Source: Kribbella antibiotica
GTDB taxonomy: Bacteria; Actinomycetota; Actinomycetes; Propionibacteriales; Kribbellaceae
DNA length: 48,740 nucleotides
Assembly: GCF_004349055.1 (NCBI RefSeq)
Contig: NZ_SMKX01000056.1
Span: 1 to 48,740 of the forward strand
Direction of reading: 5' to 3'
In this document: piece by piece, positions 34,233-43,052 of the stretch
Layout: every line of letters starts with the position of its first letter
Numbering within the stretch: position 1 is the stretch's first letter
Program-made: the position numbers and the translations under genes
The notes under the pieces: model-generated
What the model was told of the DNA's origin: nothing
What the model saw: the letters and a program-made list of their open reading frames with translations, nothing else
Databases searched by the model: none

Positions 34233-35558
34233 TCAGAACATCAAAGCTCGGGCGGGGTCTTCGAGGATGCCGGCTACGTCGGCGAGGAAGATGGAGCCCT
34301 TTTCGCCGTCGATGAGGCGGTGGTCGAAGGAGAGGGCCAGGGTGGTGACCCAGCGGGGGACGATCTCGTCGTTGACTACCCAGGGCATCTTGCGGACGGC
34401 GCCGAAAGCGAGGATCGCGGCTTCGCCGGGATTGATGATCGGGGTACCCGCGTCGACGCCGAAGACGCCGACGTTGGTGATCGTGAACGAACCGCCGGCC
34501 TGGTCGGCCGGTGAGGTCTTGCCCTCGCGGGCGGTGGCGACCAGGTTGCCCAGCGCGGCACACAGCTCCGGCAGGGTCAGGGTGTCGGCGTTCTTGATGT
34601 TCGGGACGATCAAGCCACGCGGGGTGGCCGCCGCGATGCCGAGGTTGAAGGCACCCTTGTAGACGATCTCCTGGGCTGCCTCGTCCCAGGCTGCGTTGAT
34701 GATCGGCGTACGGCGAGCCGCGAGCGTGACAGCCTTGGCGACGAGCAGCAATGGCGAGACCCGCAGATCGCGGAACGCCTTGTCCTTCTTGAGTCGCTCG
34801 ACCAGGTCCATCGTGGCGCTGACGTCCACGGTGATCCACTCGGTCACGTGCGGCGCACTGAAAGCACTGGCCACCATCGCCTGTGCCATCACCTTCTGCA
34901 CACCCTTGACCGGCACCCGAGTGTCCTCGCGCCCACTAACCACAGGCGCAGCCGCGTACGACGGAGCTGCCGGAGCCGCAGTCGTATGCCCCTCGACGTC
35001 CGAACGCGTGACGATTCCGCCGGGACCAGACGCCGTCACCGTGGCGATGTCGATGCCCAGATCCTTGGCCAGCTTGCGAACCGGAGGCTTGGCCAAGACA
35101 TGCACCGAAACTCCGTTGCTCACAGCAACAACTGGTGCAGCAGGAGCCGGAGCGACCACAACCGGAGCAGGAGCAGGCTGAACCGCGACTGGAGCAGCCG
35201 GAGCACCACCCTTGCGGGGGCGGCGCTTGGCTTCGGTAGCTCGCGGGCCATAGCCGACAAGGTTCGCCGTACGGCCGCTGTCCGCAGGCTCGTCCGCCAC
35301 GGCGGCCGGCTCCGGCGCATCAGTCAGTACGGCGATGATCGGCGTACCGACGTCGACCGTCTGCCCCTCCGGCACCAGCAACTCGTGAACGGTGCCGGCG
35401 AACGGGACCGGGAGCTCCACCAGGGACTTCGCGGTCTCGATCTCGACGATGGTCTCGTTGAGTTTGACCGTATCGCCGGGTTTGACCTTCCAGCTGACGA
35501 TCTCGGCCTCGACGAGGCCTTCGCCGACGTCGGGGAGGTTGAAGCGTTGGATGGCCAT
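34233..35558 (-). CDS. bkdC: 2-oxo acid dehydrogenase E2 (lipoyl acyltransferase)
   Basis: 441-residue core subunit of a 2-oxo acid dehydrogenase complex. The single lipoyl domain carries K44 (IETAKSLVE). An Ala/Pro linker leads to the peripheral subunit-binding domain (KPPVRKLAKDLGIDIATV, residues about 155-190), and the catalytic domain ends with FDHRLIDGEKG, the active-site His-Asp pair. It transfers the acyl group from lipoamide to CoA. Start ATG 35556-35558 overlaps the E1 beta stop (TGATG). Branched-chain keto acids are the likely substrate, by analogy with the related mycobacterial BkdABC, but pyruvate cannot be excluded. Confidence 0.83.
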   Translation of the reverse strand: MAIQRFNLPDVGEGLVEAEIVSWKVKPGDTVKLNETIVEIETAKSLVELPVPFAGTVHELLVPEGQTVDVGTPIIAVLTDAPEPAAVADEPADSGRTANLVGYGPRATEAKRRPRKGGAPAAPVAVQPAPAPVVVAPAPAAPVVAVSNGVSVHVLAKPPVRKLAKDLGIDIATVTASGPGGIVTRSDVEGHTTAAPAAPSYAAAPVVSGREDTRVPVKGVQKVMAQAMVASAFSAPHVTEWITVDVSATMDLVERLKKDKAFRDLRVSPLLLVAKAVTLAARRTPIINAAWDEAAQEIVYKGAFNLGIAAATPRGLIVPNIKNADTLTLPELCAALGNLVATAREGKTSPADQAGGSFTITNVGVFGVDAGTPIINPGEAAILAFGAVRKMPWVVNDEIVPRWVTTLALSFDHRLIDGEKGSIFLADVAGILEDPARALMF

Positions 35559-36535
35559 CAGTACCCCATCACCCGGTCGACACCATCGAGGACCCGGTCC
35601 AGATCCGGCAGGTACTCCTCCTCCATCCGCGACGGCGGGTAGGGGGTGTCGTAGCCGGTGACGCGCAGGACCGGCGCCTCCAGGTGGTAGAAGCACTCCT
35701 CGGTCACCCGCGCGGCAATCTCCGAGCCGGCGCCGAACGAGAGCGTGGCCTCGTGCACCACGACCGCGCGCCGGGTCTTCTTCACCGAAGCAAAGATCGT
35801 CTCCAGGTCGAACGGCGAGATGCTCCGCAGGTCGACGACCTCGAGGTTGCGACCGTCCTGAGCCGCGACCTCGGCGGCCTGCAGGCAGGTCTTCACCATC
35901 GGGCCGTAACAGAAGATGGTCGCGTCGGTGCCTTCGCGAAGCACCTTCGCCTGGTGCAGCTTGAGCGCCGGCGGGACGGACTCGTCCAGCTCGGCCTTCT
36001 CGTGGTAGCGCCGCTTCGGCTCGAAGAAGATCACCGGGTCGTCGGAGGAGATCGCCTGCTGGATCATCCAGTACGCGTCGACCGGGTCGCCACAGGTGAC
36101 GACCTTCAGCCCGTTGACGTGCGCGAACAGCGTCTCCGGGGACTCCGAGTGGTGCTCGACCGCGCCGATGCCACCGCCGTACGGGATGCGGATCACGACG
36201 GGCATCTTGATCTTGCCCATGGAGCGGTAGTGCATCTTCGCGACCTGGTTGATGATCTGGTCGTACGCCGGGAAGACGAACCCGTCGAACTGGATCTCGC
36301 AGACGGGCCGGTAGCCGCGCATCGCGAGACCGACCGCCGTACCGATGATGCCGGACTCGGCCAGCGGGGTGTCGATCACCCGGTCCTCACCGAAGTCCTT
36401 CTGCAGACCTTCGGTAATTCGGAAAACCCCACCGAGCTTGCCGATGTCCTCGCCCATCATGATGACCTTGGGGTCGGCCTCCATCGCGGCCCGCAGACCG
36501 GCGTTGATGGCCTTGCCGAGAGTGGTCTTCGCCAT
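35558..36535 (-). CDS. bkdB: 2-oxo acid dehydrogenase E1, beta subunit
   Basis: 325 residues, the usual length for E1 beta. The TPP-side region reads GEDIGKLGGVFRITEGLQKDFG and PLAESGIIGTAVGLAMRGYRP; the C-terminal half has VHEATLSFGAGSEIAARV. With E1 alpha it decarboxylates the 2-oxo acid and passes the acyl group to E2 lipoate. It starts 3 bases after the E1 alpha stop and overlaps E2, so the three form one transcription unit. Confidence 0.86.
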   Translation of the reverse strand: MAKTTLGKAINAGLRAAMEADPKVIMMGEDIGKLGGVFRITEGLQKDFGEDRVIDTPLAESGIIGTAVGLAMRGYRPVCEIQFDGFVFPAYDQIINQVAKMHYRSMGKIKMPVVIRIPYGGGIGAVEHHSESPETLFAHVNGLKVVTCGDPVDAYWMIQQAISSDDPVIFFEPKRRYHEKAELDESVPPALKLHQAKVLREGTDATIFCYGPMVKTCLQAAEVAAQDGRNLEVVDLRSISPFDLETIFASVKKTRRAVVVHEATLSFGAGSEIAARVTEECFYHLEAPVLRVTGYDTPYPPSRMEEEYLPDLDRVLDGVDRVMGY

Positions 36536-36538
36536 CGC

Positions 36539-37702
36539 TCAGCCCTCCCCTTCGAACGACGCCGCGTAGGCGGCGTACTGGTCACGCTGCTGGGCCAGCT
36601 GCGGCGTCTCCTCGACGTACACGTGCTGGAAGAAGTCGGTCATCTGCGGCTCCGGCAGCGCCAGGCAGCCGGCCCGGAGCTCGGCCGCGATCTTGTCGGC
36701 CTCGGCCTCGACCTCTTCGAAGAAGTCATGGTCGACCCCGGCATGCCGGGTCAGGTAGGCGTGCACCCGCTCGATCGGGTCCTTGAGCTTCCAGTGCTCG
36801 AGGTCCTCGGACAGCCGGTACTTCGTCGGGTCGTCAGAGGTGGTGTGCGCACCCATCCGGTACGTGTAGGCCTCGACCAGCGTCGGGCCACTGCCCTCGC
36901 GAGCCCGCTTCAGCGCCTGCTGAGTGACCGCATAAGTTGCCAGTACGTCGTTGCCGTCGACGCGGACACCGGGGAATCCGAACCCGGCGGCGCGCTGGTA
37001 CAGCGGGATCCGGGTCTGCCGTTCGATCGGCTCCGAGATCGCCCACTGGTTGTTCTGGCAGAAGAAGACGACGGGTGCGTTGAAGACCGAGGCGTAGATG
37101 AAGGCCTCGTTCACGTCGCCCTGGCTGCTGGCGCCGTCGCCGAAGTAGGCGATCGTCGCCTCGCCTGTGTCCGCATCACCAACTGCATGATCTCGCTGCT
37201 GGCCCATCGCATACCCGGTCGCGTGCAGCGTCTGGGCGCCGATCACGATCGTGTAGAGCGCGAAGTTGTTGTCCTTCGGGTCCCAGGCACCCTGGTCGAC
37301 ACCGCGGAACAGACCGAGCAGGTTCAGCGGGTTGACGCCCTGACAGAAGGCGACACCGTGCTCGCGGTAGGTCGGGAAGACCATGTCCTTCTTGTTCAGT
37401 GCACGGCCGGAGCCGATCTGCGCGGCCTCCTGGCCGAGCAGGGACGCCCACAACCCGAGCTCACCCTGACGCTGCAGGGCGGTCGCCTCGGTGTCGATCC
37501 GGCGCACCAGAGTCATGTCCCGGTAGAAGCCCTTGATCGCTTCGTCGTCGAGCTCGAACGAGTAGTCCGGGTTGTCGACGCGCTCACCTTCGGGCGTCAG
37601 CAGCTGGACGTACTCCACCTCTTCGGGTGGCTGGGACGGACTGGGCACCTCGACGGGTGCGAAAACTTCCGGGGGAGTCCCCGGCACCGACTCACTCAAC
37701 AT
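36539..37702 (-). CDS. bkdA: 2-oxo acid dehydrogenase E1, alpha subunit
   Basis: 387 residues. ThDP-binding motif GDGASSQGDVNEAF with the terminal NN (CQNNQWA) is present, as are QRQGELGLW and the phosphorylation-loop YRMGAHTTSDDPTKYR. The acidic N-terminus (about 45 residues) is longer than in plain PDH E1 alpha and matches actinobacterial BCKDH E1 alpha. ATG 37700-37702 follows GAGGAG. The longer frame upstream to 38050 lacks a binding site and crosses the promoter, so it is rejected. Upstream are several GGTACGG/CCGTACC words. Confidence 0.86.
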   Translation of the reverse strand: MLSESVPGTPPEVFAPVEVPSPSQPPEEVEYVQLLTPEGERVDNPDYSFELDDEAIKGFYRDMTLVRRIDTEATALQRQGELGLWASLLGQEAAQIGSGRALNKKDMVFPTYREHGVAFCQGVNPLNLLGLFRGVDQGAWDPKDNNFALYTIVIGAQTLHATGYAMGQQRDHAVGDADTGEATIAYFGDGASSQGDVNEAFIYASVFNAPVVFFCQNNQWAISEPIERQTRIPLYQRAAGFGFPGVRVDGNDVLATYAVTQQALKRAREGSGPTLVEAYTYRMGAHTTSDDPTKYRLSEDLEHWKLKDPIERVHAYLTRHAGVDHDFFEEVEAEADKIAAELRAGCLALPEPQMTDFFQHVYVEETPQLAQQRDQYAAYAASFEGEG

Positions 37703-37841
37703 GCACTCCTCGGGTTCGAGCGCGGGATCGCCGCGACCGCAACGTTGCACGGGCCCGGCCTTTCCGCCGGGTGAGGCTTCGCAGGCAGGACCGCATGGAT
37801 CCAGGGGTTGATGCACACCACTTGCGGCACACCGTACCGAG

Positions 37842-37959
37842 CAGTTGCCTGATGCGCTAACAGTCTGGACGCTCGCGGGTACGGCCGTACCGAAATCGGT
37901 CTCGACACGAGACACCAGTCCACCCACTGGTACGGTTTTTCGCCTCCTTGCGCCGTACC
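37842..37959. promoter_or_regulatory. Clustered GGTACGG sites upstream of the E1 alpha gene
   Basis: CCGTACC at 37842-37848, the perfect palindrome GGTACGGCCGTACC at 37878-37891, GGTACGG at 37929-37935 and CCGTACC at 37953-37959. The same word is common in this DNA, so only the spacing and the palindrome are notable. The rest of the 37703-38084 gap shows no gene. GAAGGAG at 38073-38079 serves the EamA gene. Confidence 0.35.
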
Positions 37960-38084
37960 TGAGCGCGAACTGCGCCAATGTGACATGCGCCACCCGTCGT
38001 TTGACCCCTGGCAGGAAAACCCTTGTCTCTCGTACTGTAAGCACCATCAACTACAGATGCCCCTGACATCTTGAAGGAGACCCG

Positions 38085-39032
38085 ATGGCCGCTCCGGCTG
38101 CTGCGCCGATCACCGAAGGCCGTACGGCGTCGAGCGCGATGATCTGGTCGGCGCTCGCGATCGTGTACGTCGTCTGGGGCTCGACGTACCTGGGGATCCG
38201 GGTCGTGGTCGAGGCGGAGATGCCGCCGATGCTGAGCATGGCGGCTCGCTTCCTGGTGGCCGGCACTCTCCTGGCCCTGATCCTCGGACTGAAGTCGGGC
38301 TGGCGCCGGCTGCGGATCACCCGCCGCGAGGCGTTCGGTGCCGCCGTCGTCGGTCTCCTCTTACTTGCCTTCGGCAATGGCGCGGTCGCGATCGCGGAAC
38401 AGACAGTGCCTTCCGGGCTCGCTGCGCTACTCGTTGCCGCGACGCCGCTGTGATTGATGGCACTCCGCGTCGGCGGCGGCGAACGGCCGCGCGCGCTGAC
38501 CTGGGTCGGCGTCCTGATCGGGTTCGCCGGCGTCGCCGTACTGGCGTTGTCCGGTGGTGACACGACGGCGAAGCCGCTGTCGATCGCGCTGATTATCTTC
38601 GGCACGATCTCGTGGGCGACGGGCTCCCGCTTCTCGCCGCGGCTCGGGCTCCCGAAGGATCCGCTGGTCACTGCTCTGTACGAGATGCTCTTCGGCGGTA
38701 CGGCGATGGTCCTGCTCGGGGTCATCCGCGGCGAACCCGGCCGCCTGCACCTGGACCGGATCCACGGCAGCGGGTGGATCGCGCTCGCCTATCTCGTGGT
38801 CTTCGGGTCGCTGCTGGCCTACTCGGCGTACTCGTTCCTGCTCGCCAACGCGCCGATCTCGCTGATCGGGACCTATGCGTACGTGAACCCGGCGGTCGCC
38901 GTACTGCTCGGGTGGCTGATCCTCAGCGAGCCGCTGACCTGGCGACTGCTGGCCGGGGGCGCGGTGATCATCAGCGGCGTCGCGCTGGTCGTCACGGCCG
39001 AGCGCCGGCCGCGAGCCTCGCAACGCTCCTAG
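38085..39032 (+). pseudogene. EamA-family transporter with an in-frame TGA
   Basis: A ten-helix drug/metabolite transporter of about 315 residues, interrupted once. The first part (122 codons) ends in LLVAATPL, then TGA at 38451-38453, and the same frame continues with LMALRVGGGERPR through two more family segments (VGVLIGFAGVAVL and YAYVNPAVAVLLGWLILSEPLTW). In the family the residue after ATPL is usually Trp, and TGA differs from TGG by one base, so this is a Trp-to-stop change, an assembly error, or an unusual readthrough. There is no frameshift. ATG 38085 follows GAAGGAG. Confidence 0.75.
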
Positions 39033-39061
39033 AGGACAGCGCTTCTAGGGAGAAAGGAAGA

Positions 39062-39085
39062 ACCCGGGCCCCTAAGGACCCGGGT
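39062..39085. terminator. Hairpin after the EamA gene
   Basis: ACCCGGG (39062-39068) with CCCGGGT (39079-39085), 30 bp after the EamA stop. On the plus strand no T tract follows, so efficiency is unclear. Confidence 0.55.
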
Positions 39086-39540
39086 CTCCCACCGCTGCCG
39101 ATGCGCGCGGCAGCGGGCCAAAGTGCCGGGTCGTCGCGCCCTGCCCCGAAAAAACACGGCGCGAAACTCCGGCAATAGTTCCGACGATTCCGATTCATCG
39201 TGGTATTGCCCATTCGACGGCCACCGAGCCCATCGACAACAATCTTCCGAATCACCGAATGTTTCCGTCACCCGCGCTGACTCAACGATGAAGACAGGGG
39301 CCGGTTACGGCCGACCCCGATACAACTTCCGCACGGTCCTGCAACCTGACGATCTCTCATGAATTGCCTGGTCAGGGGCGGATTAGCTGTTGCGTCAAGG
39401 AACTCATCACCTAGCCCCTATGGGTTTCGGGGATATTTCAGGCGGGATGTCAATAGCTGACAAAAAAGTTTGTAACCGGGCCTGTCAGGTGTCGTTACCT
39501 CTAAGACGATCCCGTCAAACCCGAAAGGAATACCGGCACA
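39086..39540. other. Upstream region of the two-repeat secreted protein
   Basis: About 455 bp without a supported gene. It is more AT-rich than its surroundings (for example ACAAAAAAGTTTG near 39460), as expected for a promoter region. GAAAGGAAT at 39521-39529 is the likely ribosome binding site of the next gene. I could not assign a -10/-35 pair with confidence. Confidence 0.5.
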
Positions 39541-40149
39541 ATGCAGGTAACTCGTAAGATCGCCGCCGCCGCGGCCGTGGCGACTGTCGCCACCCTCGGC
39601 CTCGCCACCGTCGTCAGCGCCAACATGCTCGACGGCGCGTCGCAGGGCACCGACCTGGCCAACCAGGTCTCCTCTGTCTCCAAGGGCGGCGACGTTGCCA
39701 AGGGCTACGGCCACGGTGGCGACAAGGTCTGGTACTTCGTGAAGCGTGACGGCGGCCTCGTCGGCGTCAAGGGCAACTCGGTCGGCCCGTTCCAGGCCTG
39801 CGACAACAAGGCCGCCCTGAACGGCATCGGCGTCGCCGCTGTTGGTGACGACGTCCTGGCCCTCATCGGCATTGGCCACAACTCGCAGACCATCACCGCT
39901 GTCAAGACCTGCGAGCAGGACACCACGCAGAGCAACGGCAAGTGGTACCGCGTGAGCGACGACGTCGTCGGCGTCTCCGGGAACAGCGTTGGCCCGTTCC
40001 AGGCGTGCCACAACGACCTGGCCTTCTCCGGAATCGGCGTTGCCGGCGCCGTTGACACCATCGGTGCGGCCCTGGGCCTCGGCAGCAACCAGGCAGCCAT
40101 CGACTCGCTGAAGACCTGCGAGCAGAGCACCACGCAGAGCAACGGCTGA
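39541..40149 (+). CDS. Secreted protein with two homologous repeats
   Basis: 202 residues. A signal peptide (MQVTRKIAAAAAVATVATLG, cleavage near VVSA-N) is followed by a Gly/Ser linker, then two repeats of about 58 residues. Each starts GV-x-GNSVGPFQAC-x-N and ends TCEQ-x-TTQSNG, so each has two cysteines that may form a disulfide. The pattern recalls chaplin and rodlin surface proteins (Gly/Val/Asn-rich, paired Cys), but the sequence is not one of those families that I can recognise. No cell-wall anchor is seen. Probably an exported surface or structural protein. It ends before two strong terminators. Confidence 0.7.
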   Translation: MQVTRKIAAAAAVATVATLGLATVVSANMLDGASQGTDLANQVSSVSKGGDVAKGYGHGGDKVWYFVKRDGGLVGVKGNSVGPFQACDNKAALNGIGVAAVGDDVLALIGIGHNSQTITAVKTCEQDTTQSNGKWYRVSDDVVGVSGNSVGPFQACHNDLAFSGIGVAGAVDTIGAALGLGSNQAAIDSLKTCEQSTTQSNG

Positions 40150-40250
40150 TCTTCACCGATCAGCTATGCAACAACTGACCCTCCCTGGTCAGTGATGCAG
40201 GACCCGAACGAGTCCCCTCGGTGGGGTGACTGATTCGGAAAGCAGTATCA

Positions 40251-40324
40251 GCGGCGCCGGGAGAAAGCCTCACTCCTCCCGGCGCCGCACTTTTGTTCCC
40301 GGCCCTTGTCCCAGCGAGGGCCGG
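40251..40324 (+). terminator. Two tandem rho-independent terminators
   Basis: First stem GCGGCGCCGGGAG (40251-40263) with CTCCCGGCGCCGC (40276-40288), then ACTTTTG. Second stem CCGGCCCT (40299-40306) with AGGGCCGG (40317-40324), then TTTTCTTTG. Both point in the plus direction, away from the secreted protein gene and into the convergent aminotransferase end. Confidence 0.85.
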
Positions 40325-40334
40325 TTTTCTTTGT

Positions 40335-41414
40335 CTACTTCTTCCAGTTGCAGGCGACGCCGAGGAACAGGTCGTTCGCCTCGCGCTCACCGATGCTGAC
40401 CCGGACGCCCTCACCGGGAAACGGACGAATCGACACTCCCTCGGCCTGAACCGCGGCCGTGAAGTCGAGCGTCTCCTCGCCCAGATCCATCCAGACGAAG
40501 TTCGTCTGCGTCTCCGGCACCCGCCAGCCTGCGGCGCGCAGCGCCTCCACGACCCGGGTCCGCTCGACAACGAGCTCCTCGACCCGCGCCAGCAGCTCAT
40601 CCTCAGCCTGCAGCGAGGCCAGCGCAGCAGCCTGCGCGATGGAGCTGACCCCGAACGGCAGCGCACACTTGCGGATCGCGGTCACCACCGACTCATGGCC
40701 GATCGCGTACCCGATCCGGAAGCCGGCCAGTCCGTAAGCCTTCGAGAACGTCCGCAGTACGACGACGTTCGGGTGATCGCGGTAGACGTCGACCCCGTCG
40801 ACCACCTCCGGGTCCCGGACGAACTCCCGGTACGCCTCGTCGAGCACGATCAGCACGTTGGACGGGACCGCTTCGACAAACGCGAGCAACTCGTCGCGAT
40901 GAACCACGAGGCCGGTCGGATTGTTCGGCGTACAGACGATGACGACCTTCGTCCGGTCGGTGATCGCCGCTTCCATCGCCTTGAAGTCGAGCCGGGCATC
41001 GTCGGTCAGCGGGACCTGAACGGACGTCGCGCCGGTCAGCTGGACGGCGATCGGGTACGCCTCGAACGAGCGCCAGGCGTAGACAACCTCATCACCATGG
41101 GTGACCACAGCCTGCAGCAAGTGGTAGAGCAGCGCGACCGAGCCGGTGGCGAGGGCGAAGTCTTCGACCGGCACCTTGAACCGCTCCGACAGCGTCTCCA
41201 GCAGGTCGACCGCACCCATGTCCGGGTAGCGATTCATGTGCTGCGCCGCATCGGTCGCGGCCGCCAGCACGCCCGGCAACGGCGGGTACGGGTTCTCGTT
41301 ACTGGACAACTTGTACGACGGTTTGCCGTCGGAGGCCGCGGGCGGACGGCCGGGCGTGTAAGCCGCAACGTCGTCCAGGCAGCCGCGGAAGCGCACGCTA
41401 TTGTCAGGAGTCAT
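40335..41414 (-). CDS. pat: Aromatic amino acid aminotransferase (Pat/HisC type)
   Basis: 359-residue class I/II PLP aminotransferase. The PLP Lys is K225 (RTFSKAYGLAGFRIGYAIG); D192 in VLDEAY and R344-type residues near GEGVRVSIG complete the site. YAWRSFEAYP and the CTPNNPTG segment match the actinobacterial Pat enzymes, which transaminate phenylalanine and tyrosine, more closely than histidinol-phosphate aminotransferases of his operons, though HisC activity cannot be ruled out. A lone gene with its own promoter; it is convergent with the secreted protein gene and divergent from the hydrolase at 41548. Confidence 0.82.
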   Translation of the reverse strand: MTPDNSVRFRGCLDDVAAYTPGRPPAASDGKPSYKLSSNENPYPPLPGVLAAATDAAQHMNRYPDMGAVDLLETLSERFKVPVEDFALATGSVALLYHLLQAVVTHGDEVVYAWRSFEAYPIAVQLTGATSVQVPLTDDARLDFKAMEAAITDRTKVVIVCTPNNPTGLVVHRDELLAFVEAVPSNVLIVLDEAYREFVRDPEVVDGVDVYRDHPNVVVLRTFSKAYGLAGFRIGYAIGHESVVTAIRKCALPFGVSSIAQAAALASLQAEDELLARVEELVVERTRVVEALRAAGWRVPETQTNFVWMDLGEETLDFTAAVQAEGVSIRPFPGEGVRVSIGEREANDLFLGVACNWKK

Positions 41415-41508
41415 AGCCGCAGGTTAGTCCTGGCACTCGCCTCCGGCCAGACCCTGATCAGGAGTGTGACGAGAGCCGTATTGCGCACCGGAAGACTTCC
41501 CTGCACAC

Positions 41509-41533
41509 TGACTGATTGTCGGACAATCAGTCA
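41509..41533. promoter_or_regulatory. Long perfect palindrome before the hydrolase gene
   Basis: An 11-bp arm TGACTGATTGT (41509-41519), three-base centre CGG, and the exact complement ACAATCAGTCA (41523-41533). The core TTGTCGGACAA resembles GntR-family sites. The site ends 14 bp before ATG 41548, right next to the GGGAGGG binding site, so it is well placed as a repressor operator. Confidence 0.6.
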
Positions 41534-41547
41534 TTCTGGGAGGGTTC

Positions 41548-42420
41548 ATGGGTCAGCCGCTGGAGTGGGGTCGTCGCTATCTGATGGTCCGCCCGGACCA
41601 CTTCCGGATCGACTACGTCATCAATCCGTACATGTCGACCCAGGACCAGCCGGACCCTGAGCTCGCGCTGAAGCAGTGGGACGCGCTGCAGCAGGCGATC
41701 GTCGACGCCGGCGGCGAGGTCGAGGTGCTGGCCCAGCGGCCGGACTCCCCCGACATGGTCTACGCGATGAACCTCGGCCTGGCCACGGCCGAAGGCCGCG
41801 CGATGCTCTCGCACATGCGCTTCGAGCCGCGGCGCAAGGAGTCCCTGACTGCCGCCGACTGGTTCGTCGGCCACGGCTTCGACCTCGACCGGACCGGCAG
41901 CGACGACGTCGGGCCCCACTTCGAGTCCGGTGACGCGTTCGTCTTCGGCGACAGTCTGGTCGTCGGGTACGGACCGCGCTCCGAGGCCGAGGCGCTCAAG
42001 CACCTGGCGACCCAGTGGGACATCCGGGTCCGCGGCCTGCGGATCGCGCACGAAGGCATGTACCACCTCGACCTGCCGTTCTGCCCGGTCGACAGTACGA
42101 CGGCGATGATCTACCCGCCGGCGTTCGATGCCGCGAGCCAGACCGAGCTGGCCGGCATCGTGCCGAACCCGATCGTGCTCACCGACGAAGAGGCGTTCGC
42201 CTTCAGCGGCAACTCGCTCGTCGTCAACGAGACGATCATCATGCCGGCCTGCTCACCGCGGCTGCACGACATCTTCACCGGGATGGGCCTGCGCGTCGTA
42301 CTGGTCGATCTGAGTGAGTTCCACAAGGGCGGCGGCTCGGCCCGCTGCATGACCAACCCGCTCGACTTCCCGCTGACCGCGATCACCGCGGCCGGCGGCG
42401 AGCTGCACCTGCCGGTCTGA
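41548..42420 (+). CDS. Amidinohydrolase-family protein (dimethylargininase-like)
   Basis: 290-residue enzyme of the arginine-deiminase (guanidino-group modifying) superfamily. Conserved residues: E126 in HFESGDAF, H173 in MYHLDLPF and C267 in GGSARCMTNP, consistent with the Cys-His-Glu catalytic set. Such enzymes hydrolyse guanidino compounds; N-dimethylarginine is the usual annotation, but the subgroup is broader (ornithine or citrulline-type products). GGGAGGG precedes ATG 41548. Single-gene unit with a strong palindrome in front, suggesting induction by the substrate. Confidence 0.78.
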   Translation: MGQPLEWGRRYLMVRPDHFRIDYVINPYMSTQDQPDPELALKQWDALQQAIVDAGGEVEVLAQRPDSPDMVYAMNLGLATAEGRAMLSHMRFEPRRKESLTAADWFVGHGFDLDRTGSDDVGPHFESGDAFVFGDSLVVGYGPRSEAEALKHLATQWDIRVRGLRIAHEGMYHLDLPFCPVDSTTAMIYPPAFDAASQTELAGIVPNPIVLTDEEAFAFSGNSLVVNETIIMPACSPRLHDIFTGMGLRVVLVDLSEFHKGGGSARCMTNPLDFPLTAITAAGGELHLPV

Positions 42421-42424
42421 GCTA

Positions 42425-43039
42425 CTACTTCGTGACGCTGTAGATGATGTCCAGGGTGGCGGGATCCGTCCCGTCCTCCTGGATCCATTGCAGCGCCTTG
42501 TCCTTCCCGTCGGCCGTCCAGGTCTCCACGGTGACCGAGATGGCCTCCGGGTTCTTCGGGTCGGACTTCGAGTTGGTGTAGTTCACCTCGTAGCCGGCAC
42601 CGATGTAGGGCAGCCGCAGCAGGATGGGATACCGCTGCACCAGCCGGTCCTGGGTCTGGTCGTACTGGCGGCCGGCCTCGGCCTCCAGCTCGAGCTCCTG
42701 GTCCGGGTTGTTCCGGGCCCAGTCGCGCCCTTCGGAGCTGTTCGCGTAGAGGTACATCTTGATCGCGAGCTCGTCGCCACTCCCGCCCTTGATGGTTGTG
42801 GAGTAGGTCTGGAAGCCACGCCGCTCGCCGGTCAGGGTGTGGGTACCCGACTTGATCTTGACCTCGCCGTTGGCGTTCACCGGCTGACCGTCCACGGTCA
42901 GCGTCAGGTCGTTCGGGATCGAGGTGACAGTGACGGTGACTCCCTTGTCCCGGAACAGCAGGAAGCCGCCGAACAGCACGATGACGACGCCGAGCACGAC
43001 GGCGCCGATCAGCATGGTCCGCCCGTTCTGGTTCTCCAT
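42425..43039 (-). CDS. PEGA-like membrane protein
   Basis: 204 residues: a cytosolic N-terminus, one membrane helix (residues 9-30), then an extracytoplasmic PEGA-like beta repeat (VTVTSIPNDLTLTVDGQPVN, GEVKIKSGTHTLTGERRGFQ). The C-terminal half is mixed alpha/beta with a charged GRDWARNNPDQELE stretch; no enzyme motif. It follows the wall-hydrolase gene by 13 bp in the same direction, so it is likely in one operon with it and may anchor or regulate that enzyme; inference. Confidence 0.7.
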   Translation of the reverse strand: MENQNGRTMLIGAVVLGVVIVLFGGFLLFRDKGVTVTVTSIPNDLTLTVDGQPVNANGEVKIKSGTHTLTGERRGFQTYSTTIKGGSGDELAIKMYLYANSSEGRDWARNNPDQELELEAEAGRQYDQTQDRLVQRYPILLRLPYIGAGYEVNYTNSKSDPKNPEAISVTVETWTADGKDKALQWIQEDGTDPATLDIIYSVTK

Positions 43040-43052
43040 GTGCTGCTTCTCC

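Noticed and set aside
35684..37774. 696-residue plus-strand frame
   Set aside because: Antisense shadow of the E1 genes.
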